A stretch of DNA of 64,000 nucleotides from Flammulina velutipes (GCA_011800155.1 CM022375.1:434001-498000), one strand, 5' to 3'. Shown: positions 34,816-47,380, counted from the stretch's first letter. Notes: a model not told the origin generated them from the sequence alone. Translations and numbers: made by a program.

Positions 34816-36470
34816 TCACTCGTTGTACCCACGTATCTTTAACCCTTCCATCAACCACGTGGCGTCCTTTACGTACTCTTCCCACTCTTCGTCTCCTACC
34901 TTCGCCTGTCTCCACCAAAAAAGACACGCAACGACCGACAACCAGCCATTCTGCCCCCAAGCATCCAGGGCACCGTAATCTTGACCATGGCGTTTCCGAG
35001 TCCATCGACCCTCTCCACTCTCTTTCCTCCACGGAGGCTGGATCGAATCCCACCACGCCACAAATGCCGCTTTGAAAACTGGAACTTCTTTCTCCTTCAA
35101 CAACAACATCTTCCTCGCTGCTCCGCCCTTCTTCGGTTTCAAACGCCCATCGCCTACCCAGTCTGACAGGATCTTTGGTCGACCATTGTTCGGCAAATAC
35201 CCCTCCGCGACCGCGAATTCAACTGACCCCTCCAACTTCACGAACACTTCTAGCAAATTCCTCCACGACTCACCCCAATCCGGCCCAGCAAACACACGAT
35301 AAGGCAACAAAACCCAAGGTGGGGCCTCCATGAGCAGTTCGCGCGCCTCGTCGTCTACCTGCGTTCCTGGACCTGCAAGTTCAGGTGTAGATAGGGCAAG
35401 AGCGGGAACTTCTGCGACTACGGGCAGGGCGGGAGTGACGACTGGCACGGGTGGTGCTGAAACGACTGCAATTCCAGGCATGGCGGGCATGACCGCTGGC
35501 GTGGGTGGAACGACTGCGAATTCGGCTGGCGTGGGTGGGGCGGGAACAACTCTGAGTACGGATGGGGCAGCTTGGGGAACGATTGCGACGACGGAGGCAG
35601 ATGACGCAGGAGTGGCGAGGACAGCTGGTTCTGTTACAGGTGGATCTACTTGCATCGGTATGTCATGATCGTCGGGCTGGTCGACATCCATGGGCTCATC
35701 CTCGCCAGACACTGCAGGCTTGCCACTCAGCCGTCCCGACTGGCGCCGTTCAATGACCTCTTTAGCGCCCTCCTTATCCTTTGCTATCGGACGCGCTTTC
35801 TTCCCAGTCGCTTTCGGCAAAGCATCCATGTTGATATGTAATCCCTCCAGCAGCGCCTTGTTCCTCCGAATATTCTCCTCCCTGTCCAACTCGTACTGGG
35901 ATATCAACCTCCCATTCACGCGGACCAACAAACCCGCCTTCTCCGCTACTGACATCTCCTTCATGCCAGTATCTGCCGTCTTCTCCTTCACGCCAGTATT
36001 TGCCGTCTTCTGGCGTTTCCTGGAGGACGACTCCTCTACGGCAGCCCTCTTCTTCGGCCCTGGAGCCCCTTCGTCGTCGCTATCCTCGTCGGCACTTGAA
36101 TCGTTGCCCGAATCGTCCAGCCCTTCAGCAACCTTTGCCGCCACCTGCTCCTGCATTGCCGTATCGACATGATCCAGTGTGTCATCTTCAAATAGAGTGC
36201 CTTTGAAGTCCGCTGGAAGTTGCGGTGTTGCCTCCAGTTTCACGTTGTCTCGGTCGGTTTGGGTGTACGCTGTATTGGCGTACCTAACCAGATGAGTCCG
36301 CCATGCCTCGTAAGCAGTTGGCTCCCACTTGGCGACAGAAACGGGCACAACGTCCAGGTTTTTTCCTGAACAAACACTAGATAAAAGGTCAGCCCGTTGT
36401 GTGTCCTCGAAGGTCAACTTTGCTTACCTCACGACACCTCAGGCCAGGCTGTACAATCAGCCCAAAAGTA

Positions 36471-36518
36471 GTGGTTATAGCCACGGAGGTGTTTCCCAAG
36501 GAGTGTGGTTATAATCAC
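36471..36518. repeat. KDZ1 left terminal inverted repeat
   Basis: GTGGTTATAGCCAC is followed by GAGGTGTTT and GTGGTTATAATCAC. The terminal 14 bases and the inner copy are themselves nearly palindromic, so each end carries two copies of a GTGGTTAT..CCAC-type word, a likely transposase site. Confidence 0.8.
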
Positions 36519-36756
36519 AAAAAAGTACTGTTATTTTATATTAGTTAAAGAAAAGGAATTTAGGTGGATAATTAGGTATTTCATTTATTATTCCCTTTTA
36601 CCGGCAGCCCCGGCATGCTTACCTTCCCGGATAATCCCGGGAACACACAGTGTGGCGCACACCTCATATTGGTAGGCTCCTCCCTGCTTTATTTAATAGA
36701 AAAATGCAACATTTTAGCACTTTCGGATGGCACAGTTCTATGTTACGACCGGTTTG

Positions 36757-37065
36757 TGCACTGGATGCACGTGCGCCACATACGGATGTACTTGCCATCC
36801 GGCACTTGCCGGATAGCCAACAGGCGGGGGCTCATTGCTCGGGGGGGCGCTACATTAGCGCCTTATTGATCTAGTATAGCATTCAACATGAGTACAATAG
36901 TGTCTATACAAATTTTCAAAGAGGTCCGTGGGCCGGAAGCACTGGATGCGCGTGCGCCACATACGGATGTACTTCGTGAAATAAATCCTGCCATCCGGCA
37001 GGTGCCGGATGCACCGCGAGTGGGATATGTGGGCGGGATCATTGCTCAGGGCGACGCGACAGAAG
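36757..37065. repeat. KDZ1 subterminal direct repeats
   Basis: Two diverged units, about 36,757-36,860 and 36,938-37,065, share CACTGGATGC, GTGCGCCACATACGGATGTA, CCATCCGGCA, TGCCGGAT and ATTGCTC. They lie between the left end and gene A and contain no gene. Their position suggests regulatory or transposase-binding sequence (inference). Confidence 0.75.
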
Positions 37066-37176
37066 GACAAGAAGTACATGATCAATACAGTCAAACTAAT
37101 ACAACAAGAAAACACGCTAGCAATACTGTCAGTAAAATACTTATATGGTACAATATATATAAAGTAAAGCAAAGTT

Positions 37177-39250
37177 TCAACGACACAAGAAAGACAAAAC
37201 CCACGAGACATCGAGACAAGCCTGGTCCCAGGTCCCAAGATCCAGTATATTCTCCATTGCTATCTCCCCCCACCAGCCCAACGCCATCAAAACAGACAAA
37301 AAACCATTTACTCCCCGAGTGTCTAGCGTGCCCCATGATTGATCACCGACGTCGACGGGTCGTGCTGGCTGGTAGAGAGGAGCATTGGAGGCCTTCACAT
37401 TCCGCCACGCCGGTTGCATCAAAATCCACCATGTCCAGAAGTCCTTTGCCAAAGTTGACGACTTTTTGCCGGAAAGGTCCTCCTCTCGACCGCGCGCACG
37501 GGCAATCCAGTACGTCACCCAAGCGGGGCGCTTCGTCGCGGGGAGTGGAGGGCGAACAGCGTTGTCGGTGGCTTGCAATTCCAGTCGAAGCCAGAGGTTG
37601 ATGACCTTCGCAAATGAAACGGGCACGTCAAACTTGACCAGGCGCGCGCGCGCATCTGTCAACCAATCTGGCAGCGGACCAATGTCCTCCACAAGTTCGG
37701 AAAGTGTGGGACATGGAGGACGTGCAAAACGCGACGGAGGCGAAGGAGGTGCGGGAGGCGCAGGAGGCGACGGAGGTGCGGGAGTCGTTGAACTAGTTAG
37801 GGAGTGATTTTGTAAGACGGCATGAGGGGTTTCAGCGCGTGGGGACGTAGCCCGGGAGTGCGGTGACTCTGGCGTCCAGGCATCGGCATCGTGTGTGGTA
37901 GCTCGCTTCTTTTTTGATCGCTGGGATACCGCCTCGGTGTCTTCGTGTTGTCGCTTTTTGCTCTGACCAGCTGGAGGTAAGGAGGGCGTAGAAATGACCA
38001 GCTCAGACGTCGGTCCATTCCATGGTCTCGGATGACGCATGAAAGACGGCGCCTGGTTGGGCATGGCCTTACCGTCCAAAGCCCGTTTCTCCTGGTCGTT
38101 GATAGCTGTACATTATTTAATCAGGAAGAACCGCTTTGGAGAGCAAAAAAGACGCACCGTAACATTTCATTGCGAACTCGCCAAATGCTGATTCCACCAC
38201 CTTCCTGCGCCGCTTCCCTCGTTCTCCCGCAGCACAGTCGAACGTCTCCGGAACTGTAGCGTTATTGCAACCCGCATGCACGCTAACAGACAGTATATTG
38301 GTTTTCACGTCGCGGAAGAGATGTAGGGACTCACGATACTACATTGATCTGGCCGCCTTTTCTGGGCTCTGGGCCAGCCCAAATGAACGATATGTTCCCG
38401 CCAGTCAACGTGGCAAAACCATCCAAAAATTCCTGCAATGTGCCTCCGAGATTATCGAGAATTCTGACGACAACACTGATTAGACAAACGAAAGGAATCA
38501 GGTGGGAGCTTGACTTACTGTTGAGTCTCAGCAGGTGCGAGGGGTTGCAGAGGCGCGTTGGCCTCCTCCTTCAGTCTGGCTACTTCCTCTGAATCCTCCT
38601 TGGCGCGCTGCTTCCAGAAAGACTGCTGGTCTTTGGGTAGCGCCTTGAAAGCAGATATAGCGTGATCCTGGGCTTTCGAGACCCGTCCTCTCTGCGCATT
38701 GATAGCGTCCTTCTCTACCTCCTCATTCACGTCGCCGCGGACCGTCTCAAACTCCTCTTTTGACCACAGTTGCGCGGCGGTCAGTCCACGGCGCCGCTGG
38801 CCCTGGAGTCGCGTGTTTGTGCACCTGGCGAGGAAGGCAGATAGCGGGTTGCGGGCGATTTCCGCCTTCGTCATGCGAGTTATGGAGTCGGCTGAGTTCC
38901 AACGGTTTTCGTAAAAGTTTTCAATGCCCTGGACGCCATTAAGTCAACACTCCCGCAGGCATTTGGCAACTCACTTTCGTAAGACGGTCCAACGCTTTTT
39001 TCTTGAGCTCCAAATCTTCGGGAGACAGCGTCAACTCTGCGTAGTCCACTTCGGGGTCAGGCTCTGCCGACATCGGAAGCCACCAGGGGAACCGCACGAC
39101 AAAAGCGTTGACTACACTGTGCGCGTACTCCATCCCGGCGCTCCTCCCCAAACGGCGTTTTTCTTGGTGGGCATCAAGGTGAGACGTCAAAAATGCTAGG
39201 CGGTTTCCCTTGGCCCAGTTTTTTCTAAACGGAGTTACATCCCTGCATAA
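37177..39250 (-). CDS. KDZ1 accessory gene A
   Basis: Exons read leftward. The first recognised begins DVTPFRKNWAKGNRLAFLTS and contains FVVRFPWWLP. The next has MTKAEIARNPLSAFLARC and AFKALPKDQQSFWKQRAKED. Then come CVENLGGTLQEFLDGFATLT with FIWAGP, VHAGCNNATVPETFDCAAGE with a GKRRRKVVESAFGEF block, and the last long exon (38079-37177). The last exon has a Pro-rich linker and a C-terminal module with LPDWLTDARARLVKFDVP, WVTYWIARARGREEDLSGKK, WTWWILMQPAWRNVK and WGTLDTRGVNGFLSVLMALG. The same ordered blocks occur in the KDZ2 copy. A true first exon with the start codon was not found. It is basic and Trp-rich, with no known catalytic motif. It may act with the transposase (inference from its fixed place in both elements). 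Confidence 0.7.
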
Positions 39251-39530
39251 CAAATGTTAGTATCATGTGAAACGGCAGCTATAAGATCATACACAGGCAT
39301 TGAGACGTTCTATTGCTGTACGTTGCGTAAATGAAGACGGAATGGTCGTGCTTCAGACTCAGTGTAAATCAGTGCAAATTTGAACCCAACATCGAAGCGT
39401 GCTTGCTCATGTAAGCAGATATCTAGAAGGTACTGGAACTTAAGCGCCACGCAAGATAGACAGTGTACAACAAGATAATTTTCGCGACTCGTTAGACTTC
39501 TACAACTGTGCTACACCAACAACGCGACAA

Positions 39531-40175
39531 TCAGGCGGTCTCTACTTTGAGGTCATGATCTTCCCCACAAAACTTGTACGCCTCCCCATACCCCAGGCCG
39601 ATACCAGTGGCTCGGTAACAGAGATCCTGGCGGACCCGATGGTACTCGTAGTCAGGCCCAATCTCGGCCGCTTTGACATTTTTGACGGGCATGGGTCCCA
39701 GGTTGGGGTGATCGATACGGCAGAATTTTTCGCCGAACATTTTTTCAAAGACGGCGATACGCTTGCATAAGTCCTGGTTGACGAAAACGAACTCATAGTA
39801 CGCCCGAATCCACTGTATCAAAATGAGTAAGACAGGACAAAAGAAACAGGTAATAGACGCACATTGCGCAAGCGCAACTCGACCCCTTCTCGGAGTGCCA
39901 GGGCCTCAGGGCCAACAGTATAGGTTACGCCTCCTAGTTCGCCGACCTCCATGTCCACAGGCAGCCACCAGGGGTAATGTTGCAGATACGATTCGCAGAC
40001 CATATCAGCGACGTGCGTTCCTTGCAAGTAATGGCTTTCGCGAAAATGGATGTATCCAAGGACGTATTGATTGAGAAAGGTGAAGCGCGTGCCCCTTGGC
40101 CTGCAGCTATCGTTAGACGAGATCACACATTCTGCTTTTCTGACTTACATAGAGAACTCCATCCCTGCGATGCTG
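39531..40175 (-). CDS. Truncated relative of gene A (N-terminal module only)
   Basis: After a small first exon near 40,160 and an intron ending GCTGCAG, the frame reads PRGTRFTFLNQYVLGYIHF, GTHVADMV, HYPWWLPVDMEVGE and LREGVELRLRN. After a second intron it continues WIRAYYEFVFVNQDLCKRI, ending LKVETA at about 39,541. The spacing of the KG.R/PRGTR, PWWLP and terminal K/R-rich helix matches the N-terminal part of gene A next door. It ends where gene A goes on to its HMG-like middle. It looks like a duplicated and cut-down gene A; expression is unknown. Confidence 0.5.
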
Positions 40176-40636
40176 ATGGAAAGGGTTGCGAAAAATTTGT
40201 TTCCGTGGGGGATCAGAGTCGAGTCCAGACCGGTGATCAAAGGTCCGGACCGATTTCAAACGATCCAATCATTGTCCAATGACCAAATCCTCGGACCGAT
40301 ACTCATGAACCCAGAATCCCCCTCGTTTCTACCTTCATGCGCTACCTCTTGCACTCTCGTTCCGAGTTAACATGGCGACAGGCCCTCCTGGTGTCTATCT
40401 TCAGCCCCATATCATTTTCGCAGTAATCCGTGGACGACTCTCCGTAGCTGTCCAATGACTGTCCAATGACCTCGACTGGCCATGTATTTACCCAATGCGA
40501 TACTCAGCTCGAACTCTCTTCATCCCCACCACTGGCGGAAATTGGTGTTTTCACTCAACGCCCCTCTCTCAAGTACGTGACCAACTCTTTCCAGTATATA
40601 TTTACCTCATGCCTCATCCCAGCATTGTGTCAAAAC
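40176..40636. other. Intergenic between divergent accessory genes of KDZ1
   Basis: This is the probable shared promoter region for the leftward A-like gene and the rightward gene B. The word TCCAATGAC/CCAATGACC recurs three times (about 40,276, 40,450, 40,460), together with GGTCCGGACC. No reading frame was recognised. Confidence 0.4.
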
Positions 40637-41325
40637 ATGCCTGGAAAGGCCATCTACAATTCAGACGCTGAGCGGAAGGAGGCTAGGAGAGCCTCCCACC
40701 TCTTGTGGTACCGAAAGTGAGTTGCCTCTTTTTCCAATCCCTTTTTCCTGGTTAATGGTGCGTGTAGCAACCGGGAGTCACAGCTTGCAAAAATGCGCAA
40801 ACGGTACGACCGCAAGGTCGCTATTCCTCTCGACCGTGACCGACGGCATCAGGGCCCGCAGCCCTCTCAACCCATGTACGACTCTCATCCTCGTGTATCA
40901 AAATCTCTTTCTAACGGCACTGTAGACAAACCATTGATAAACGCTTGGTCGAACGCAATATACGCCGCCTCCGCCAGATGGACAACGTTCTGCGTGGAGG
41001 TTCCGCCGACGGCAACCTCGCGACTTACGGTGCCGAGGTCTATACTGAGTATCTCAGCAGAGAGCGCGAGGAGGGTCTCTTGATGCTAATGGACTTGGAT
41101 GCGGACCTCACGAAACAAGTCGCGAATATCGACAGTGGCCTAGAAGCCATTCGCAAAGAGGTTGGCATCGTCGACGCCACTTGGAAAGAAGGCAATTTAA
41201 TTCGTTCTCGTTATGCGCGCGCCTTGGGATACGTAGAGGACATGCGTCAGGCCGCTGAGCGCAAGAAGCTCAAGACCCGTTTTAAAGCGAGCCAGCTGCT
41301 GTTCCAGCAGAAGCAGGACGACTAG
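40637..41325 (+). CDS. KDZ1 gene B: small WYRNNR-type protein with helical C-terminus
   Basis: ATG 40637 gives MPGKAIYNSDAERKEARRAS, then HLLWYRN. A 50-nt intron (GTGAGT..GTGTAG) leads to NRESQLAKMRKRYDRK. The N-terminal block (basic, WY-R-NR, then K/R-rich) matches that of the minus-strand gene at 51,259 in KDZ2. The C-terminal part (from about 40,945) is helical and charged (DLDADLTKQVANIDSGLEAI, then KKLKTRFKASQLLF). A frame change near 40,930 is not explained by a good intron, so the gene may be damaged or my splice is incomplete. It resembles a widespread basidiomycete family of tiny basic proteins of unknown role. Confidence 0.55.
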
Positions 41326-41592
41326 ATATATTTCTCGCCTCAATGCCACATACTTGCCCCATTACCTAAAGAGAATCTTGTTCGACGGTGCACGCCACCA
41401 ATGCGACCTTCTTTTGGAATTGCGCCGGTTGTCCAGGCGGCTTCGTGGTGTGCTTCTGTGTCCCTCTACTGTCTGGTTACTGGAACGCGGCACCTCGAGT
41501 CGGCAGCATCTCGGTGGCTGAATAACTGTATAGTTTCCGCCACTTTTATCAAGTGCCACACTGACGCTTTTTCAGGTTGCAGTTGACCCACC

Positions 41593-42478
41593 ATGGCTCG
41601 TCTCACACGCCCCGCAAAGTTGAGCTGCATTCCGGTCAAGCCCAAGGTTCGCAGGCAGCTGCCTGGCCAGACTCTGCTCCGAAGTCCAAAGCGCCCTGAG
41701 GTATGCTGTTTTACTTTCCTTTTCACGCAGACCTAACAGTCATTCACCCACTACCAGGTGATGAAACATATCGATAACAGCGTTTACCAGTTCCTTCGTG
41801 TCCAGGCCATTAGCGTCATTCAGGCGCAACGGTTTGGCGCCTCGAAGGAATCTGTTCGCAAACGTTTCGACACAGCGTGCGATGTTGAGTTTCATATCGC
41901 GCGCGAGCTAGACGAGGACGACGCGGCATACAAAACCCGGTGCTCAGAACGACGAAAGGTATGTTCATGTTCATGCGCTTGTTTTAATTCTGTAATAATT
42001 AATCCCCGTTTGGCAGCGTTTCTGGCGTCCTTCCCTCAAGTGGGCAGTGGATATGCTGCGCTACCAACCACAGGGAAAGGGTATTTGGCTACCTCTCAAT
42101 ATACTGGACATCAGCCTTACCAAACCCACTGCTGATACTCGTGCTCGTGCTCGCCCTCGCCCTTCCTCCCACTCGAAGAGGCACTTCCATAACAAAACGT
42201 CGGCGCTGTCATCACCTGCGTCTTCATCGGGTTCGACGGCGTCTTCGTCTCAACCAACGGCAACCTCGTCGCAGCAGCCGGAGTCCCCTGGGGCGGTCCC
42301 TTCTCCTTCGTCGCCTTCGATGTTCTCATCGTGGCCCTCAGCAACTACCCTCCGCAAAATCCAGAAGCGTGATGTTGCGTCGTTGGAACCCGAGGAGATT
42401 GAAGAGATGGAAGCCGTTGCGATCTTGCTTCGCAGCTACGTGCAGGAGCGCGCGAGCGTGAAGTCACCGGAACTTTAG
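41593..42478 (+). CDS. KDZ1 accessory gene, unrecognised
   Basis: Exon 1 starts MARLTRPAKLSCIPVKPKVR. Exon 2 reads VMKHIDNSVYQFLRVQAISV, then GASKESVRKRFDTACDVEF. Exon 3 begins RFWRPSLKWAVDMLRYQPQG. It ends in a Ser/Pro-rich low-complexity tail and a short acidic helix (RDVASLEPEEIEEMEAVAIL). Two introns of about 57 nt with GT..AG ends connect the frames. Predicted basic head and disordered tail. No family recognised, and no clear counterpart in KDZ2. Confidence 0.55.
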
Positions 42479-42722
42479 TGTAGACATATACATATCTAAC
42501 GTACTTGGCTCGTGTCTTGCTTCATGTTAGAGCATTCCCGCTAGATAGAATTGAACGTTGTTGTCCCAAGTAACCAAAGGTTCGGCACGGGATTTCATTT
42601 GATTAAAGTCCGTGGATCGAAAAATCTCCGTGGAGCCTATCTAATCACAATTCGGGACAGGCGCACTGTGCCTTGAACATCCAACGATTCTTGCTTGCTT
42701 TTCCCCCACCACCACTACCACT

Positions 42723-43467
42723 ATGACCACCGTCGACGGAACCTGCACTCCCGCTTTCTACTGTGCTGCCTCAGAAAAACATCTTCCTGTGTCAGGATTC
42801 GAGAAGTACTACGTGAAGTCTCAAGGTACTCGCCCAGGAATATATACAAGGCTGTACGTATCTCTCTTGTACCACACACGACTCACCATCTGACGTTTGT
42901 TCAGTGATATTGTCAACGCGGGGCCTTCAGAAACTTATCCAACCAAGGCTTTGTCTCTGGCCGACGCGCAGACGAAGTGGAAGGACATATGTATTGCATG
43001 CCACGACCACAATGAAGCATCGAATGTCGCGGTTCAAACTCCCCCGTCTTCTCCCTTCAAGCGCGGTCCCCGCCTCGATGCCTCATTCGTGTCTACTCCA
43101 ACGATTCCCTTCTCGCCAACCAGGAAGGCCCCCAACGTCAATGTCTTTGAATCTCCTACACCGAGCCGTGGTAGCTCGCCGAACAAGGGCTCGTCCCGTG
43201 GACATCCGTTGTCGATGGGCTCAACGTCGATGAAGCGCCCCTACTTTTTGTTTGACTCTGGAGTCTCTCGTGCCGTCTTCACATCTGGGTGAGTGTTGTT
43301 TCTACCTTTATCCGCCATCTCAATTCTGATTCAAAAACGATGATAGTGTACGGGCCATCGAGGAACTCGAAGAATCAGGTGGCAATGGCAAAGTTGTTAC
43401 ATGCTGGGACCGCGCGGAGGCGCAGGCCTTTTTGGCAGGGGAGGATTCGGATGATGGATTGAGTTAG
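42723..43467 (+). CDS. KDZ1 gene with one RNase H1 N-terminal-like (hybrid-binding) domain
   Basis: ATG 42723 starts MTTVDGTCTPAFYCAASEKH, followed by KYYVKSQGTRPGIYTRL across a phase-2 intron and then TKALSLADAQTKWKDICIA. The YYV..G.RPGIY pattern is that of the RNase H1 N-terminal / Cauli_VI-type domain, a small fold that binds RNA:DNA hybrids or double-stranded RNA. A Ser/Pro-rich linker follows (PFSPTRKAPNVNVFESPTPS). After a second intron comes a possible second half-domain (FLFDSGVSRAVFTSGVRAIE, VTCWDRAEAQAFLAGEDSD). No RNase H catalytic domain follows. The KDZ2 element has comparable genes at 48,800-50,496. Confidence 0.6.
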
Positions 43468-43659
43468 GTATTGCTCCAGTGTTTGCGCGCATGTTTTGTA
43501 CCTGTATATATGAAGGTACTCCAATCCTTGTTTGAAGCCATCGTACCAGGCCCAATATCGCGGGAACGACGAAGATAATCCATTAAAAGTTGCAAGTACT
43601 TTTCGATCACGTGCTGCGGCAGCTCGGACCGTCGTTTGTTTATTCTTACCACGTCCTAC

Positions 43660-46600
43660 TATGGTTGGCCAGAACCCACACAAGCCCAAGAAACGGTCAC
43701 GGACTACACGAGCTGACTCTTCTGACGACGAGAATGGCTACCTGGAGGCCAGAACGTCGACTCTCTCCGCAGACCGACAGCGGAATATCACGACCGTTCC
43801 CATTGGCGTCGCTCGAGTTATGGATCGTTCTAGGACAACATATGTACCAGCGCAGCCAATAGAGGATCGCCCCGAGACTGTTCCTCTCCCGCAGCCATCC
43901 CGGAAGCAACGGCGTTACAAGAATTCGGTGAGACGTTCTGCTAACCTTTCCTCTCAACGTCACACTGACTGCTAATAGGACCAAGCCCTACTGAGTTGGG
44001 TGTCTGACGGCAGGCCTCAGGAGTTTCTGGACGAATTTGTTAGGCTGGAAGGACGGGGGGACCATTCAAAGCCAGTCTGCGTGACCTGTCAAGAAGTTTT
44101 TCGTGAGCGAGAGATGGACGGTGTCCCAGGAGAGGCGCGGTATACTTGTGAAGATTGCTTCGGTGGATTCATGGAATGTTGTCAGTGCACGATAAGGGCC
44201 CATCGACGACTCCCTTTTCATCGAGTGAAGGTACGTTTTTTTGTTCGTAGAAAAATGTCTTCCCAACTGAACTCGACCACCAGCATTGGGATGATAATGG
44301 TTTCTTCAAACGAGTTGCACTCCGTGACCTGGGCCTCCGGATTCAACTTGGTCCCCATGCCAGTCGCCCTTGCGTCCGCCCTGTTCCCTCTGCGCGTCCA
44401 TTCACCATGATCCACGACAGTGGGATTCATAGAGTGACCGTGGATTTCTGTGGCTGCGAACGCCGACAGCCCTCGCGCACACAGCTCCTTCGTGCGGAAA
44501 TTATGCCATCCACGACGCGCATGCCGCAGACGGGTGCGACGTTTCGTGTCCTGGAGCTGTTCGAAATGCTTTCCGCATCCGGCAGGCTTTCGAACCATGA
44601 ATTCTACAATTCGCTGGTGAGAATTACGGACAATACTGGCATTGATATTCCGAAGGTGTGTTTCCCATTTTCCTCGATAATCACCATTAATCTATGTTGG
44701 GGATTTAGGATCGTTCAAAGGCTTTGTTTCGCATGAACAGAGAATTCGCGCACTTGAAAATGCTCAAGCGTGCCGGTCGAGGCAGTTTCCCAGACGGAAT
44801 CGCACATACTGGTCCGGGAGAGCTGGCGGTCCACTGTCCTGCGTGTCCCCGCCCAGGTATTAACCTGCCCGAAAACTGGAAAACATTGCCCAGTTCGGAA
44901 CAGTAAGTCTCGATGTTTCATGAGCTGTGATCGTTGATTGAGCCGTACATAGATATCGCTTCCGCTTGATGATTGCGCTAGATGCCAACTTTCGGCTGAA
45001 AAACCTGCGCCGACCGTCATCCATCGATCCGGGTCTACATACGGGGAACGCTTACTTTGTCGCGAATGCGGAGTATTTCACTCACGTCGCCGCAAACCCT
45101 CGTCAAAAAGATGTAAGTTCTGTCCCGAATTCATTTTCTCAGCACGGGATGCTCATTCGCATCTAGATAAGTTCTTGTAGTGGATTCAAGACCTTGGCGC
45201 ATGCCGAGACCAAGAATGCCACAGGACTCCAGGTAACAGGAGTCGGCATGGCGGTTTGTGCACGTCATGAGATGATTCGACCTTTGGGGGTAGGTGATTT
45301 ACAGCGTGGTGAACGGTACATCTTTAGCATCTGACAATTAATGCTGTGCTGATCATTTGGCTGTAGGTACTGCAATATGGACTATATTTTGTTGTCTGCT
45401 GTCGGCGGAAGGGAGACGTCTTGGCGCGAAATCTTCGTCTCTTACGACATATGGTGCCAGTACCGCATCAAATTCAAGGAGAGAATGAAGGATATGCCGT
45501 CTCGTTTGCAGTTGCCGCCGCACGTCTGTGTCTGCGGCGGAATTCCAAAGTGTCATTGCAAAGGTCACAGATTTGACTGTCAGTGCCTTCACTGCATGAC
45601 GATTCAGCCAGGCGTTGGAAGGACGGACGGAGAGAGCATCGAGAGAACATGGTCGCAGTTGAACCATATTGCATCGTCGTCGAAAGAGATGCTCCCAGGC
45701 GCGCGACATGATATGTTGGATCGGCGCTTCAGTGCCCACAACTGGCACAAGCTGATTGGAATGGGTACGTTGCCTTCAGTTTTCTTAGTCTATAATTGCT
45801 CATTCTGATTTAGGTTCACATCTTCATGGAAGACTTACAAAAGCCCAGCTCATCTATGCTCAGCAGGCGGCGGCGCATGACGAATTCACAGCGGTGCTAC
45901 CAGCGGCGCAGGTGAAGGTATGGTTGGCAGAGGTAGAGGCTTGGGAGAAGGATCCGGATCCCGTGAAGGATTCTTCACGGAAAAGCCCCTACTATAATGC
46001 GGTTATTTGTACGTTCTTTCTTGATAGCATGCACTGGAGAGTACTGATGTTTGTTTGTTTAGACAAGAGTGTCAACGACGTCAAGACGGCGCTGGAGGAA
46101 AGTGATCGCAAAGCCGCAGGCACGACACCAGCTATTCACGAAACGAGTCCGACAGCATGTCTGATGCTTGGACTACTCGTCGAGGAAATGCAGTAAGCAG
46201 TCTTTATCATCAGTGTGGTGTATGGGCAGCTACTAATGGATTGAACAGGTGTCGAATCCTCTTCTTACTGGATTCCGAGGATTCGGACTCGCCTGCCGTC
46301 GTCAAAGATATTCAAGAAAAACGGGTGGTCTGCCAGCGGCACATTGCACAGTTTCGCCAGCTACAGAAGATATACATGTTTTGTGTCGGCGCGGAGCTGG
46401 CAAAACGGTCTGGGAGCCGAATCGGAGACATCGAGGGAGAGCCCGTTTTCCTCCCTTCCGCTCTGGACAACACCCTTCGTGCCGAAGGCTGCTACAAGGG
46501 CATGGCCGACAGGGAGGCTCAGTTACGAGAGGCGCAGTGTTACGACGCGCTAGAGGCCATCCGGACGATACAGCGTACCAAGCGCTCGATCAAAGCCTTT

Positions 46601-47380
46601 CGTTTCAAGCATCTTCGTGGTGTTTCGTCGACCACTCGCGCACTCCAAGTTCTGGAGCGTCTGGAGGCCAAATCGAAGCAGGCGGTGGCGAAGTATCGCC
46701 GCGCTAGACAAGCCTTGCTGGTCCTACGAGGGACAGGGGATTGGCAAGCCAATCTGCGGGTTCTGAATGTCGACGACGTACGCGCGCTCGACAGCGAGAT
46801 CTTTGATATAGATATCCCGAAAGCCAAGAAGAACAAACTCGGGAACACGGGAGCTGACGTTCACCAGCTGGGCAGTGGTTCCTACCAGATATCCTGGATT
46901 TGGATGGTTCGTGGGGCGACGGATAGTTTGTCGAAAGATGAGGTTGATGGGCAGCTACGTGTGGAGTGGCTCAAGAGCCGCGCAAGGGTGATGCGATATC
47001 GAGAGGAGATGACCATGCTGATGGATGAGCGGGGGTTTACTCTGAAGTCGCTGGAGCATGAGGCGTGCAGGTGGGAGACCGAACGTTGTCCGGAACGCGA
47101 AGATCTTGATGGGTACGGACAAGAGGGTGTCACGGCGTTGGCGAGACGGCAAGCCTGGATTCAACGCAATCTCGCACGCCACTTCCAAAAGATGTGGGAG
47201 AAGCCACCACGTTTCCGGAGGATCAGAGTCCCGGATCGCAGCGACCTCAACCTGGTGGATGTGTCGGATTCGGAGGAGGACGAGCTGCCGTTAGCAGAAG
47301 ATGCCGCTCTCGAGGCAACTGGAGACGCTGGTGGTGATGCGGACGACGAGGGGGGAATTGATGACGACGAAATCGTCTAA
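43660..47380 (+). CDS. KDZ1 transposase (CxC2 zinc cluster plus KDZ catalytic domain)
   Basis: ATG 43660 gives MVGQNPHKPKKRSR. The Cys cluster follows: PVCVTCQEVF, YTCEDCFGGFMECCQCTIRA and HRRLPFHRVK. The KDZ core has FCGCERRQPS, HCPACPRPGINLPENW, MIALDANFRLKNLRR (first acidic residue), ARHEMIRPLGVGDLQRGERY, VSYDIWCQYRIKFKER (second) and GVGRTDGESIERTWSQLNHI (glutamate). The C-terminal third is a long helical region (FRFKHLRGVSSTTRALQVLE) ending in an acidic tail. About nine 45-75-nt introns join the frames; no stop was seen inside exons. KDZ transposases have an RNase H-fold DDE-type core. It reads toward the right end of KDZ1 and looks potentially intact. Confidence 0.82.
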
